From contig OU015492.1 in the NCBI GenBank assembly GCA_907164885.2, positions 47,754,183 to 47,818,182 on the forward strand: DNA of 64,000 bases. The letters are read 5' to 3'. This document shows, in pieces, positions 1 to 10,847 of the stretch. The position numbers and the translations under genes are program-made. The notes below the pieces were generated by a model, which had not been told where the DNA came from, did no database searches, and saw only the letters and a program-made list of their open reading frames with translations. Source of the stretch: Dolomedes plantarius. Lineage: Eukaryota > Arthropoda > Arachnida > Araneae > Dolomedidae. Each line of letters starts with the position of its first letter. Positions within the stretch are counted from its first letter, which is position 1.

Positions 1-103
1 CACGATTCTGTAATAGTGCCGGAACTAAACCAGAAATACGAGGTAACCGACAGGTCTCGTCATCAGGGAGACTAACCAAATCAGTTACCTCAAGGGGAAC
101 TTT
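1..103 (-). CDS. Possible internal exon of an unrecognised host gene (partial, runs off the window)
   Basis: Read on the minus strand, the first 103 bases stay open in one frame and encode a peptide starting KVPLEVTDLVSLPDDE and ending LVPALLQNR at the window edge. Just upstream of it (positions 104-118 read in reverse) is a pyrimidine-rich tract ending in CAG, with TATAAC a little further up that could serve as a branch site; the same frame meets a stop (TAA) 18 bases upstream of position 103. That is what an intron-exon boundary looks like. The segment is also less AT-rich than its surroundings. I do not recognise the peptide. It could equally be a chance open stretch or a retroelement fragment; the exon reading is inference from the splice acceptor and composition. 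Confidence 0.3.
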
Positions 104-895
104 CTGAATAGGATGCAGTTATAACCAAAATACATCCCAAGGCCCCGAGTTCCCCAATGAAGCAGTTAGTCAATAGAAAATGAAAAGACAGACAACTTAC
201 AGTAAGGATTCAACGCACCTTACATGCAAGTACACATATAATCCTCATGAAAAGACACAGATGCATACATACCCTAATTCAGTAGGTGACAGTAAATAAA
301 TAAATAAATAAATAAATATACCGTTTTCCCTTTAAAAAGTTATTAAATAAACAGAAATTGCAGAGATCGTAAAATAAAGTAGATCAAACATCCGTCAAAT
401 CCACCTTGACGTCATCATACAGTTGTATTAACACTTTTTTCAACAATTGGTGCTGCAATTGGTGTGTTCGTAAATAAGTTCTCAAAATTATAGGTGTATA
501 TCGAGTTGATATTTTGAAAGTCGTTACCCAGACTCACCACAAGTTTTATACTATTAACACGTTGTAAATTATCCAGAAACTGATTTTGTACTTATATTTT
601 AACACATTTAGAATCTTTTTTAGGTATTTTTCAAACCTAAGATTGAAATTATTGCCAATACTTTTTACATTGCTACATATAAAACGAAATTTTACAGAGT
701 TTTTATGAAATATTGGTGTGCAAAACAAATAAAGAAGACTTCTTTCAGAAACAGGAATACCGCTTTTTCTTGCGAAGGCACCAAATTTTTTAAATGGTAT
801 CCTAATTATATAATCTATTCTATAATTCAATATCCTTATTATATAATCTATATGTATCGCCACTATTTACCTTCATTATTTGCGGAGATATGCTA
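104..895. other. Intergenic or intronic AT-rich sequence, no gene seen
   Basis: There is a short (AAAT)n run near 294-318. Short open frames here have no recognisable motifs and mostly consist of Ile, Tyr and Lys codons expected from AT-rich DNA. Confidence 0.6.
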
Positions 896-907
896 GATAT
901 ATATATA

Positions 908-960
<53 letters not shown>
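896..960. repeat. (TA)n-(TG)n compound microsatellite
   Basis: Alternating TA from about 896 to 940 changes into ten GT units (941-960). Open frames across it on both strands (poly Tyr-Ile, Cys-Val or Thr-His) are translation artefacts of the repeat. Confidence 0.95.
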
Positions 961-2519
961 CTATATGTCTGAAAGGAAATGTCAATATGTGCGGAAAAAA
1001 AGGACCGAAAAAACTTTTTCAAAAGGTGATTTTGGTAGTGCGAAAACAGGGCACAAAAAGTTAGGGGAAAAGCAAAAGTATACCTCTCGATTTGTTCTGA
1101 ATGTGAATTTCTGCAACACCGTGCTCCTTTCAAGATCCGGGGGAGTAAAGCCGTTCCTTTTCTGAAGAATTAAGTTTCATCTGTAGAGAATATGCTCCTT
1201 TTGAAAATCGCAGACTTGCTCCCCAGTCGTCTATCGACGTTCCCGGATTTTTTAACGATCTGATCCTTCAAATATGGGTTAGCTGAAAAGGAAAGAACGG
1301 TTTATAAAGTTTTTTTGAAAAGGATGTCTGAAAAGAAGGAGGTAAAATCTCTGATTGGTTTGAATGAATGAGAAAAACAGAATTTTCTTAGAATTCGTGA
1401 GAAAGTGAGCAGTTTGAAGGCAAAGAACTTCAAGTGCGAAAGAAAGAAATTGGATAGAGTACAGCTGTGGACGGTAATATGCTTTATTTGACTTACATGA
1501 ATCGTGGGAAATTTCTGAAATAGGATTTGGCTGCTATATGCTGTTTATAATCCATCCTAAATTTCATCACTTGCTATAATGCGTTCTACATAATATCTTT
1601 AAGTCTGTTGTACAACTGCTATCTTCACGTGATAAATATATATATACAGATAGATAAAGAGAGAGAGAGAATAGATTTTATAAAAGCTACAATTTTTATA
1701 TTTGAGCTTTATAAATATGGTGTTTAACATGTTTCAAACTTTAAATCATAAATTTAATATGTAACTCAGTTTTATTTAATTTCAAGTGAATCATCATTTG
1801 TCTGAGTTAATAAATCAGTTCTTAAACATGTTCTCTTTCAATATCAATACTATGGAGGCCATTGAATCTACTTTATGCAAAATCCAGTGCCCCCGATATG
1901 TTTAGAGTGATAATCAACAGGGAATAGACTTAACTATAACAACTACATCTGGACTGAATTACATTCTCTCCCTGTGCAATGCATTTTAACATGAAACAAC
2001 GTAATTAAATTACGTGTTATACTGACTTTGAAAAAGGAACCAAAGTAAGTATCACAAACCAGTGATTAATTTATTCGTTTAAATATCCAAATGCCGGGAA
2101 TAAAATAATTTAGAAGATACCATAATCCTCTACAAAATTCCGCTCAACTCAGTACGTGTTTTTTTTTCTCACTGAAACGTTAATTAGAAATTGCTAGTTC
2201 CACTAAAATAATTGATTATACCTAAACAATTCCTAAAAGTGTGAGAAATAATTTTCACTTCTTAAAATTATTTTAATGGTGAAAAATATATTTTTCTTAA
2301 TTTCTCATTAGTTTTTACTGCAACGTCTTTCATGTTAATGACTATAATTTATATCTAAGGTGTGTAAAATAAATTAATTTCCTCAGCTTAGCTTTAGTAA
2401 TAAAAGTATAGTAGAAGTTTCAGTAGCTTTCTTTGATATTTACGTTTACCTGTAATTGTAGATAATGTTTGTTTTATATTTAATTTTAAACGTGAAGTGG
2501 TAATAAACTTTGTTAATTG
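961..2519. other. Unassigned AT-rich sequence
   Basis: I see no open frame with a known motif, no inverted termini and no RNA gene. A short (TA)n/(GA)n stretch lies near 1637-1670. Confidence 0.55.
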
Positions 2520-2541
2520 TATATATATATATATATATATA

Positions 2542-3750
2542 CACTGAAGTGCCACTGAATTAGGGATAGCAAAGCCTATGCAAATTGTGTAGCGCTGCGT
2601 ATCATGTATGCAAGTGAGGGCGCTGTGGTAACTGCATATATAGCGCGTACTGTGGTTGTTCTGAAATAGTTGTTGGAATTGGCAGTATGCGTAAACTGCC
2701 TGATTTAGACGCCTTCGATCGCGGACAAATCGTAGGTGCGCGACGCATGGGCCATTCAATTTCCGAAATCATCAGACAGCTAGGATTTTCAAGGTCGACA
2801 GTGTCAAGAGTATACCAAGAATACATGGATGGTGGAAAAAAACTAGCGATCGGGCAAACTGCAAAGGACAATAGCCTTGACAGTGCGTGGTGAGAGACGG
2901 CTCAGGCGTATTGTACGTAGCCAGCGAAGCCAAACATTAGCTCAAATTACCACCCAGTTTAACGACGGTGCCAGTCGTACAGTCAGTAAACGGACTGTGC
3001 AACGCTCGCTTCACCGTATGGGTTTCGGGAGCCGTCGACCTACGAGAGTACCATTGCTCTATACTCGCCATCGGGCTGCACGTCTTGCCTGGGCAAGAGA
3101 GCACAGAGACTGGAGTGTAGAGGACTGGAAACGAGTAGCATGGAGTGGTGAGTCTCGATTCTTAACGCCGACGGGAGGCTGAGAATATGGCGTCAGGCTC
3201 ATGAAGCCATGGATCCTGCATGCCTGGCTGGAACTGTATAAGGGCATGGTGGCTCAATCATGGTCTGGGGTGTTTTTTCGTGGCACAGTTTGGGATCTTT
3301 GGTGAGTGTACCAACCTCCCTCAATGCAATTCGGTACGTAGAGTTGCTGGGTCATCACCTCCATCCGTTTATGCTGTTGTGTTATCCGCACGGTAATGGA
3401 GTTTTCCAGCAAGACAACTGTACCTCTCACAAGTTCCGGTTGGCTACTGGCTGGTTGGATGAGCATTCCTCTGACTTCTCTGTCATGAATTGGCCACCTA
3501 GAAGCCCAGACATAAATCCTATTGAGCATCTTTGGGATGTTTTGGAACAAGACGTGAAAGGCCACCATACAGCACCAAAGAACCTTACTGAATTACGGAC
3601 AGCTTTAGCCAATATTTGGCAAGCCATTCCCGTGGAACGTTTCCAGAAACTTTTTGAATCTATGCCTCGTCGTGTGGCAGCCGTTATCAAGGCCAGAGGA
3701 GACCCAACTCGTTACTAGGTAGGTATCCCTAATTCAGTGGCACTTCAGTG
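2542..3750 (+). mobile_element. Tc1-like DNA transposon with perfect 27-bp TIRs, inserted in (TA)n
   Basis: The left end starts CACTGAAGTGCCACTGAATT at 2542, and the right end at 3724-3750 is its exact reverse complement for 27 bases. A TA dinucleotide flanks each side (2540-2541, 3751-3752), the standard target duplication of the Tc1/mariner superfamily. Both flanks are (TA)n tracts (about 2520-2541 and 3751-3764), so the element landed in, or gave rise to, a TA microsatellite. The length of 1209 bp is normal for a full-length Tc1 element. The enclosed transposase gene is broken, so this copy cannot move by itself, though its ends look intact. Confidence 0.95.
2687..3718 (+). pseudogene. Tc1-like transposase pseudogene (two frameshifts, one stop, catalytic D lost)
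   Basis: The enzyme would bind the TIRs and cut and paste the element. Three pieces are visible. 2687-about 2880 carries the N-terminal helix-turn-helix (MRKLPDLDAFDRGQIVGARR, then SISEIIRQLGFSRSTVSRVY). 2877-about 3180 holds the second DNA-binding part and the first catalytic motif. About 3175-3718 carries VFQQDN and WPPRSPDINPIEHLWD and ends at RGDPTRY-stop. The reading frame changes near 2880 and near 3175, and a TAA interrupts it at 3239-3241 where a CAA glutamine would be expected. The first catalytic aspartate is replaced by glycine (WSGESRF instead of WSDESRF). Second D and E remain, separated by 36 residues, not the 34 of classic Tc1. Confidence 0.93.
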
Positions 3751-3765
3751 TATATATATATATCG

Positions 3766-4189
3766 GATGTTTCTTCACACACTATTTTAAACATCCATTT
3801 CCACAAAGTACTCCATAAAGTAGCAGTCGAAGGCCGGAATACTAATTCTTCACGTTGCAGTCGGTCATCCTTCTTGTCAATGGGCCAGAGTGGGACAAAA
3901 AACAAGTCATTTAACTTTTCATTTAACTTTCACTTAACAGTCATTTAACTTTGTACTCTTTCTCTCAAATAAATAAAATATCCTAGACGTCTAATTTAAA
4001 TCTCTGAACTACGAGCTAAAATGCGATACTTAATTTTCATTCGTAACAACACAATATAACTTACATAATTACGAATTTTTCAAATGTTTCTAATGCACAA
4101 TATAAGGCCCGACGTAGCAACTAAAGCCTTCAGAGGTTGATTGCCTGCCGGTTAATATTCTGCAACCAAAATTTAGACCGAGCAACCTT
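3766..4189. other. Unassigned AT-rich sequence
   Basis: A short direct repetition of ATTTAACTTT occurs near 3908-3950. Nothing else is recognisable. Confidence 0.5.
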
Positions 4190-4538
4190 AAGGACGATAT
4201 ATGAGAGACTCGCACTATTATCCTGTCTCTACATCCCTCCCCGAGGGACTTTCTGACTTAGAGCCTGTTCACATAGAATCCGTCAGCGTCAGCGTTACTC
4301 GTATTGACATATTTTAAACCAATCACAGACCTTAACAATTTCGTGCCGAATCATTTGGAGGTTTGAAATTGGTTAAATATATTTCAATACGATTAACGCT
4401 TACTCTGATAGATTCTATGTGAACAGGCTATTACAGATTCAACGGGCCCATACCCGGCGTAGACAGAGGAGCATTCAGTGATGCTCATCAGGACTCGAAC
4501 CGAGTACCGACTCCCCACTCGCTAACCACTAGGGTACT
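4190..4538 (-). mobile_element. tRNA-derived SINE, split by a nested MITE
   Basis: On the minus strand the head (4538 to 4490) resembles a tRNA gene. It has a TAGTGGTTAGCGAGTGG A-box-like stretch and a CGGTTCGAGTCC B box (4491-4502), the internal promoter of RNA polymerase III. The body (ACCCGGCGTAGAC with GCATTCAGTGATGCTC) recurs in diverged form at 31737-31945, so this is a dispersed family. The MITE at 4261-4430 interrupts the body. The left limit is approximate. Confidence 0.7.
4261..4430. mobile_element. 170-bp MITE with about 49-bp TIRs and TTA target duplication
   Basis: The left end GAGCCTGTTCACATAGAATC and the reverse complement of the right end (TAGCCTGTTCACATAGAATC) match for about 49 bases with a few mismatches. 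TTA occurs immediately outside both ends (4258-4260, 4431-4433), which suits the 3-bp target of the PIF/Harbinger superfamily. There is no coding capacity. The superfamily assignment is inference from target and TIR only. Confidence 0.8.
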
Positions 4539-5639
4539 ATAAATCCCGAACTGCAAGAAAGTGCTGAAATGAATATTAAATGTTCAATCCACAGTTAAAG
4601 CAATTATTTTTGTATGAATTTAGTACATTCTTTCACATAAGTGAATCTAACAAAAAAAGACACTGAACCCCAATGAAGATAATTTCATTTTTGGTTATTT
4701 CCCGTCAAATTCTCCGCAATATATTATCCTTTATTACAGAACTCAGAACAGTCGAGAAGTGAAACAAAATTATCCAAATATTTCAGTTTGACACTCCCTT
4801 CTCTTGATTTATATTCTCCTTATTTAACAGAAAAATTTTAAACGTGCTTGGAAGAAAAATGCATGAATAGTTTCAAATGAAATAGAAAAAAATATATACC
4901 TTGACTAGAAGAGGGAAAAAACAGCTTCAGTATCAGCTGAAAACTGTTAACTCTAAAAAAATTATTTGTTTCGAGGCTTAAAAGAAATTTTTTTTTACTG
5001 CGTCACCTTTAAAACGACTTTGCGAAAGTTTTCTCGTGCGATTTTCAAAAAGTGTAAGGGAACATTCTTAGGGGAAAAAATATATATTTTATAGGCTTCA
5101 CTGGAGTAATATCGAACGTTGGTATTCTTTCCGTTAAATAAGCATGAATTATGTATTTGTATAAATTTTCTTCATACTTCTATTTATAAAGTACTTAAAA
5201 ATTCGTTTTTCAACATCTTATGCTTTGCATTACATAATATTGTTCATTGTTTTACGGAGAAATTGAGGTTTTAAAAATAAATTTTACTATAGCTCAGAAT
5301 TTTTGTTCTGTTTCACGATTCATTTATAAAAATTTAATATCCTTTCCTTTCACGAACATTTAGCTATACAGTAATATTCTTCGAGAAATATATTTGTGAT
5401 GTATTGCATGTAAATGCATTTATTATTTTTCTTTGGGGGGATGTATTTATTCAGAGAAAAGCAATTTAGCGAATGTTGATAACGGATAATAAAAAGTTAT
5501 GCGCGCAGAATGAAGAGTATAAAATTTAAGATTCAATATATTTATATAAAGGCAAGTATATAAATACATAGGATGAAACCTTAATAGTGGCAACTAGGTA
5601 TGTACAAAGTATACAGAAGAGATACAGGGGTGAAACTTT
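4539..5639. other. Unassigned AT-rich sequence
   Basis: No open frame of note, no terminal repeats and no RNA gene signature are seen. Confidence 0.5.
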
Positions 5640-5940
5640 TATGACCCTTCAGAGTAGTAACCAGCATTGTTTAGCACCCATTGCTAACATACTGGAAGCT
5701 CCAGGATGCCATTGGCAGCACCCGATCTGTTGATCCTTCGAATTGAGTGGTCCCCAGCATGTAGAATCTCTGGTGGAATACACTGAGAGGTCCCTTCATC
5801 TTGGGGATGAGATCAAAGTCACAGAGACATTTGTCCGGGGAATATGAGGAACTATAGAGCACTTCCCAGCCAAAGAGAGCAAACAAATCAGCCACAGTGG
5901 GTACACAAGCATTTTCCTTCCATCAGTACGATGCAACAAA
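5640..5940 (-). pseudogene. Mariner-like transposase, C-terminal fragment
   Basis: The minus frame at 5671-5895 reads ADLFALFGWEVL, then SYSPDKCLCDFDLIPKMKGP. This corresponds to the mariner PYSPDLxPxDF(D/H)LFP block that carries the third catalytic aspartate (CDFD). Directly upstream, ENACVPTVADLF corresponds to the DNARPHVA block, but its catalytic D has become E and the histidine is displaced. Downstream the frame drifts away from family sequence. Only about 90 codons of a roughly 345-residue protein remain and I see no TIRs, so this is an old truncated copy. Confidence 0.75.
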
Positions 5941-6339
5941 TAATTTCGTACGATAGATCGGTACCTAAAATATGGCTGTGTTCATCCTGTCACTGTGCAG
6001 GCGTGTGATGTTTGTGGGGAGAGCGCATTCGCTGAAGTAAGGCAGGTATGTGACGTCCGTGTGGTATAAGCTGCTATCCAGATTTTCACTGCGTGATGGC
6101 TCTACAACAGTGTTGCCACAATTAAAGTTCCATCCCTCGTACTACTTATGCATACTGACTATACATTTTGTAATTATTCACGCTATATTTCATGCAGTGT
6201 ATATAAGGTTACCTAATGCATAAATCGATACATCTTTTAAGCGTCAAATTACTCTCGGAAAATTTTACAACATTTCTGATACCGAACAATGATGACAGTT
6301 AATACATCAAATGATAGCAGAATCCGGCTGCTACACGTA

Positions 6340-6453
6340 AGTTTCTGACGCTTCTATGAAAAATGTAATGGGATAGAAGGTTTGTGTCTACAACATGTCT
6401 TTTCTTACGGATATAATATCAGAGTTTCAGCTTACTGAAAACTAGAAAAACTG
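6340..6453 (+). repeat. Left arm of a 114-bp inverted repeat
   Basis: From AGTTTCTGAC through ATGGGATAGAAGGTT and CATGTCTTTTCTTACGGATA to AACTAGAAAAACTG, this segment matches the reverse complement of 9058-9170 with scattered substitutions. The two arms lie 2.6 kb apart and may be the long TIRs of an unrecognised element. Confidence 0.85.
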
Positions 6454-6697
6454 TTGTACCAGTATTGTTGTTTATTGTATTGTCATACTTTACCACAATA
6501 TTGCTCTACAGATTTTTCGAAAATGGTTGTTCTACCGAACGTAATTTACATAGAAGCAGAAATATATGATAAGCATTTGTAATGACCCCGTGGGGTCGTT
6601 AGACCGTGATTGTATATAAGTAACTTTGCGTCGCGTTGCGACCAATTGTGTTTCAGCAACTTAACTAAGAGAAGGGGTACAACTTTCAAAAAGACAC

Positions 6698-6698
<1 letters not shown>

Positions 6699-6789
<91 letters not shown>
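6699..6789. repeat. (TA)n-(GA)n microsatellite
   Basis: About 38 TA units are followed by seven GA units (6776-6789). The Tyr-Ile open frame on the minus strand is an artefact. Confidence 0.95.
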
Positions 6790-6934
6790 TACCATTTATT
6801 TACACATATATTTACACAAACATTATTTAGCATCATGATGAAGTATTCGTATTATTCAAATATATTATTATTCAATATATAGTATTATTCAATATATAAA
6901 TCATTTACAATAACAACTCAAATCATTCATCATA

Positions 6935-8040
6935 ACTTTGGCAATGCTGACCCTTACGGGAAAGAGGCGCGTATGTGATAAGCAGGGATGTGAAAGAAAT
7001 TATATTAGCAAACATGCTCACCCATGGAGTTGCTGTCGCTGCCGGTTACACTCATCTCCACCACTTGGATACCACAGTTCGAGTAATATTTGTTCTTCAC
7101 TACAGTTCATAGAGAGAGATCAATAGAGTTCTTTTTCTCGTCCCTAAAAGAGTTCGGGATTTCAATGGTGGACGATAACTTGGAGTACACCTCGGATGTT
7201 GCTCTGCGTTGATTACCTCTTTGACGATCTGCGGGTTAGTCAGCACTGGTCAGCGGTCGTCTGCGCGTTCACACAGTGATAAGAGGATGCGTACAGCTTC
7301 AGATAGTGGCCTAGTAGCATTAGTTGATTCGGCTCTTTTGTTATACTGCACGTCGTCGCAGTTTGCGGACCGTCGCTAGGCAATCAATTTCACGTCGTCA
7401 CTGGATTCTCTTCTCGGCCTTGTAGTAGCTTATTCAGTTGCTTTTTGTTTATTTATCGTAAGGAGATCGCGCTGGGCATTCAGTTTCGTATTCTTTGGAT
7501 TCTCATCGGTCCTGTGGTAGCTTAGGGTATTTTTCGTTCTTTTTGAAATAAGGGAGTCTCTTGTCGGCCCTGTGGCAGCTTAGTTTCTTGTCATTTTTTT
7601 TAATAAAGGGCTCTCTCGAAGACGCTCCAACACACGTATATGTATTTTCTTTTCTTTTTTTATTGGCTGTGGCCTTCTTGTCTTCTCATTCGTTCGCCCC
7701 ACCCCTTTATTGGGATGAGGGACTGGCCACCTTGTTCGTAGGTCACCTTCTCGGTCCCCCTCATCGCATTGGCCGCTTCTGAAATGTTCCGGTGCATTTT
7801 AATTAACTCCGACGCCTGTCCGTGTCTGGTATATTTTCTAAACCGGACAGTCCCCCGCTTCTAGACCTTTGTCATCAGAATTATCGCTGCTGACTTCTTA
7901 ATTTTTAATGTTTAATTACACCGTATTGTTGCACTGTACAACACCTCTCTCTAGCGCCTCGAAGCGTCGGAACCGTAAATTTGTGCCTGACAGTTTTGGA
8001 TGAGTGGTCCCTACCAATTTAGATAGCCGTCTAGAGATAC
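6935..8040. other. Less AT-rich block without a recognisable gene, containing imperfect internal repeats
   Basis: This stretch is visibly richer in G and C than its surroundings. Three spaced variants of a TCTTCTCGGCCTTGTAGTAGC-like sentence occur (near 7407, 7500 and 7557: CGGCCTTGTAGTAGCTTA, CGGTCCTGTGGTAGCTTA, CGGCCCTGTGGCAGCTTA). A hairpin-capable CTGTCCG...CGGACAG pair lies at about 7816-7851. The composition resembles an untranslated region or LTR of a retroelement, but I find no protein motif and no LTR partner. Confidence 0.4.
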
Positions 8041-8145
8041 CATATATTCACATCCCGCTTATTGCAACATTATATGATAATTTCATAGATCATTTTAACA
8101 ACTAAGGGAAAAGAATATGGACAGAAAATCATTTCGCTGATGCAA

Positions 8146-8250
8146 GGGTCGAATGGCTAGAGCGATAGTACTCCCAGCCAGAATCAGCATATTCAGATCC
8201 CGACGTACGAATTTTGGAACCAATCGGAAGATGTTTTAACCTTTAAGGCC
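8146..8250 (+). mobile_element. Possible tRNA-like SINE head
   Basis: GGGTCGAATGGCTAGAGCGA followed 35 bases later by ATTCAGATCCCGACG resembles a degenerate A box and B box of a tRNA-derived SINE on the plus strand. No T-rich terminator or target duplication was found. Confidence 0.25.
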
Positions 8251-8393
8251 TTGTCAGAAAATCCTTTATCTTGCTGAAAATGATGAAGTACTCAAAAACC
8301 AATCTATTGCTCATCTACAATAGAAGAAACGATAATAAGCAGAGGGGATCAAGAACGGTGTATTTCAAATAATTTTTTCGTATGCCCTCTGGT

Positions 8394-8702
8394 CATAATG
8401 CCCTACCAACCTGATCCAAGTATGTCTGTAAGGGTGGTGGGAAGCGGCGTCTGTTTTAATTGGGAAATACGGGGATGGAGAGAGACTTTCCGGTGCCACC
8501 AAAACTTAAACCTAGCACCCCCAAGAAGTGACATGTGGGGAGATAGTGCCCTCCATCCACCCCTACAAACACCACGGAAGATTTCAGCCTTCAGGATTAA
8601 CATGCCCATAACCGTTGTAGACACGAGCCTATTCAGTGGCACTTGTCGAGACTCGAACAGAGAATCCTCATTACCGGACGAGCTCAGCGATAGAGTGCTA
8701 CA
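8394..8702 (-). mobile_element. tRNA-derived SINE
   Basis: The right end, read on the minus strand, starts with a tRNA-like part containing TCGCTGAGCTCGTCCGG and a CTGTTCGAGTCTCG B box. The left end has TAATGCCC, a motif that also begins the SINE-like repeats at 33963 and 47349 (the 13657 copy has TTATGCCC). The body shares TTAACATGCCCATAACCGTTGTAGACACG with TTAACGTGCCCATTTCCGACCTAGACACG of the 33963 copy (quoted here as evidence of family membership across about 29 positions). Open frames across it are not genes. Confidence 0.65.
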
Positions 8703-9057
8703 GGACCTATTTAGATTATATTTTTGGCGAAGATGGGATTATCTCAAACGGAATGCTGTTTTTCTATGATACGCTTCTGAAACGTGTCTCAGGTGTTATC
8801 AAAGTACAGAGGTTACAAAGTACTGACACGATTAGGCTGCATTTCTGAAAGGCTTTCAAGTTAGATCCGGGAAAATAAAAGCAAGTGAAACATATAGAAA
8901 AAGAGATGCTTCAAAGAGTGAAATATATTTCAATTAGAGTAAAAGGTTTCCTTTCAACGAGTTTAAAATTTTTAAAGAATTGAAATTAAAAAATTGCACC
9001 ATTTATTAAAACTTAATTCTCGCATTTTTTTTATTAACTAAATTGTTTAATTGAATC

Positions 9058-9170
9058 AATTTTTCTAGTTTTAAATAAGCTAAAACTCTGATATTTTATC
9101 CGTAAGAAAAGACATGTGGTAGATATGAACCTTCTATCCCATTATATTTTTCTTAAAGGTGTCAGAAACT
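9058..9170 (-). repeat. Right arm of the 114-bp inverted repeat
   Basis: This is the reverse complement of 6340-6453 with scattered differences. The outer end reads GTCAGAAACT at 9161-9170. No convincing target duplication was found outside the two arms. Confidence 0.85.
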
Positions 9171-9881
9171 AACAAGTTCTAAAAAATGCCGTTTTTAAGT
9201 ATTCAAATTATATTCAGAATGTAACGTAATTTACAGGGAAAACATGCATAATTCATTATAGTCAAATGGTCAAACTTTCGACGTGTCTTACGCCAAAAAT
9301 ATCAGATCTATATGAGTTGCATATCTTAGTTTTATGGATCAAGAATTAATTAAACTGAATCAAAAAATGTTTACATATTTTTATTCCTTGTTTATCCATG
9401 CTTTTTTCAAATTCCAATGCTTTTTTTCACTTTTTACTGACGTGTCCCATTAGATGGTGCTGGTGTGTTCACTTCTCGTGGAAGAAAAGATAGCCGTAAC
9501 ACTCCAAAAATTAACCAATCATCAAACTGACCGCTTTCCTGCATTATCTTTTATTTCAGTGTTTTCATTCTCTATTTTCTCGTGAAGAATGAATCGAAAG
9601 ACCTGAATCGTATATTTATATACAGATACGAGCCATAATTGTACTTCTAAAACCCTTTACAATAAATGGCTTTAGAAGTAAAGTCTATAGCCTCGTTAAA
9701 AATAATCTTACAGTTGCTTTTAAGAGCCAAAGTATTTTTATCTCCAATGATCATGACTTTTTTTATATCAATAATTTTGATACTTGGCTCATCCAGAATG
9801 TAAGTACCATTTGGGTATTAAAAAAGATTAGCAATTTGTTTTCATTTGTATTTTATTACATAAAAATCTACACACCTTAAA
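9171..9881. other. Unassigned AT-rich sequence
   Basis: No gene-like signal or terminal repeat is seen. The left end of the neighbouring mariner remnant could not be located in it. Confidence 0.45.
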
Positions 9882-10451
9882 CTACGTTTCGACATATTCA
9901 CCATACGAATTAAGGCATGTGTCATATCTTGGCACTAATTGAAACATACCCACTTCGTAGAATTCGGCCGCCTGCGACATGAACCAATTCTGGACGTTTA
10001 CCTTGATCTCATTATCACTTGCAAAGTGCTGGCCGCCAAGAAATTTCTTGAGATGAAAAAACAAATGAAAGTCGGATGGAGCTAGGTCCGGACTATAAGG
10101 AGGGTGACAGAATTGTCCCCAGCGAAATGAATCAGCGTCGTAATTACGCGTACGGTATGCGGTCGCGCGTTGTCATGCACGAACACAATACCAGAAGTCA
10201 GTAGTTCAAGCCTTTTGTTATGCATCGCGCGCCATAACTTCTTCAATGTCTCATAGTAAGCTGTTGTGCTTCGTTCCATCCAGTCCACTAACAAAATTCC
10301 TTGCCAGTCCGAAAAGACGGAGCACATGATTTTTCTTGGTGAGACGATAAATTTCACATGGTCGAACATTTCTCGCATTCAAAAACTTGATAACGGCTCT
10401 TATTTCATAGCTGGCGGGCCGATCGATTGTTTTAAACATGATTACCAACAA
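9882..10451 (-). pseudogene. Mariner-like (DD34D) transposase with a large internal deletion
   Basis: On the minus strand, 10440-about 10360 encodes the N-terminal helix-turn-helix start (FKTIDRPASYEIRAVIKFLN). About 10350-10100 encodes the catalytic part with KIMCSVFSDWQGILLVDWM and VFVHDNARPHT, which holds the second catalytic D. After a frameshift near 10100, HPPYSPDLAPSDFHLF (third D) runs into HLKKFLGGQHFASDNEIK and the C-terminus LVPRYDTCLNSYGEYVET-stop at 9882. The middle of the protein between N-terminal domain and KFIVSPRKIMC is missing, so roughly half of the usual 345 residues are gone, including the first catalytic D. TIRs could not be identified. Confidence 0.88.
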
Positions 10452-10847
10452 ACAATGACTTCAAACGTTAACGTAATCCAACAAAATGGCTAGGCTAATT
10501 CGTTCTCGAGTTGAAGTATGTAACCACGCATGCGCGACCTTCGTGCTATCAGATGCGCAGGGAGATATGCTCAAAAGGTACTTACTTTCTGGATGAGCGA
10601 AGTACATTTTGAAGTTACATAATCGCAGTGAAAATTATCCGAGCTCTGATATTTATCGGGGCTGATATGTTCATATATAGGCTTATTATAATTAATCCTT
10701 TTTTTTTTGAAAATCTAAAAGATACTATGTTTTTCCACATTGATTTAAAATTTGACTTTAAAAATCACAGGAGGAACGTATTTAACAGTCTCATGGGATC
10801 CATTCACAAGCCAGATCGGTTAAGTCCACATTTTGAATTTTTTAAAG

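Noticed and set aside
8398..8848. Open frames of 123 and 70 codons
   Set aside because: They lie across a tRNA-derived SINE, whose GC content keeps frames open without coding.
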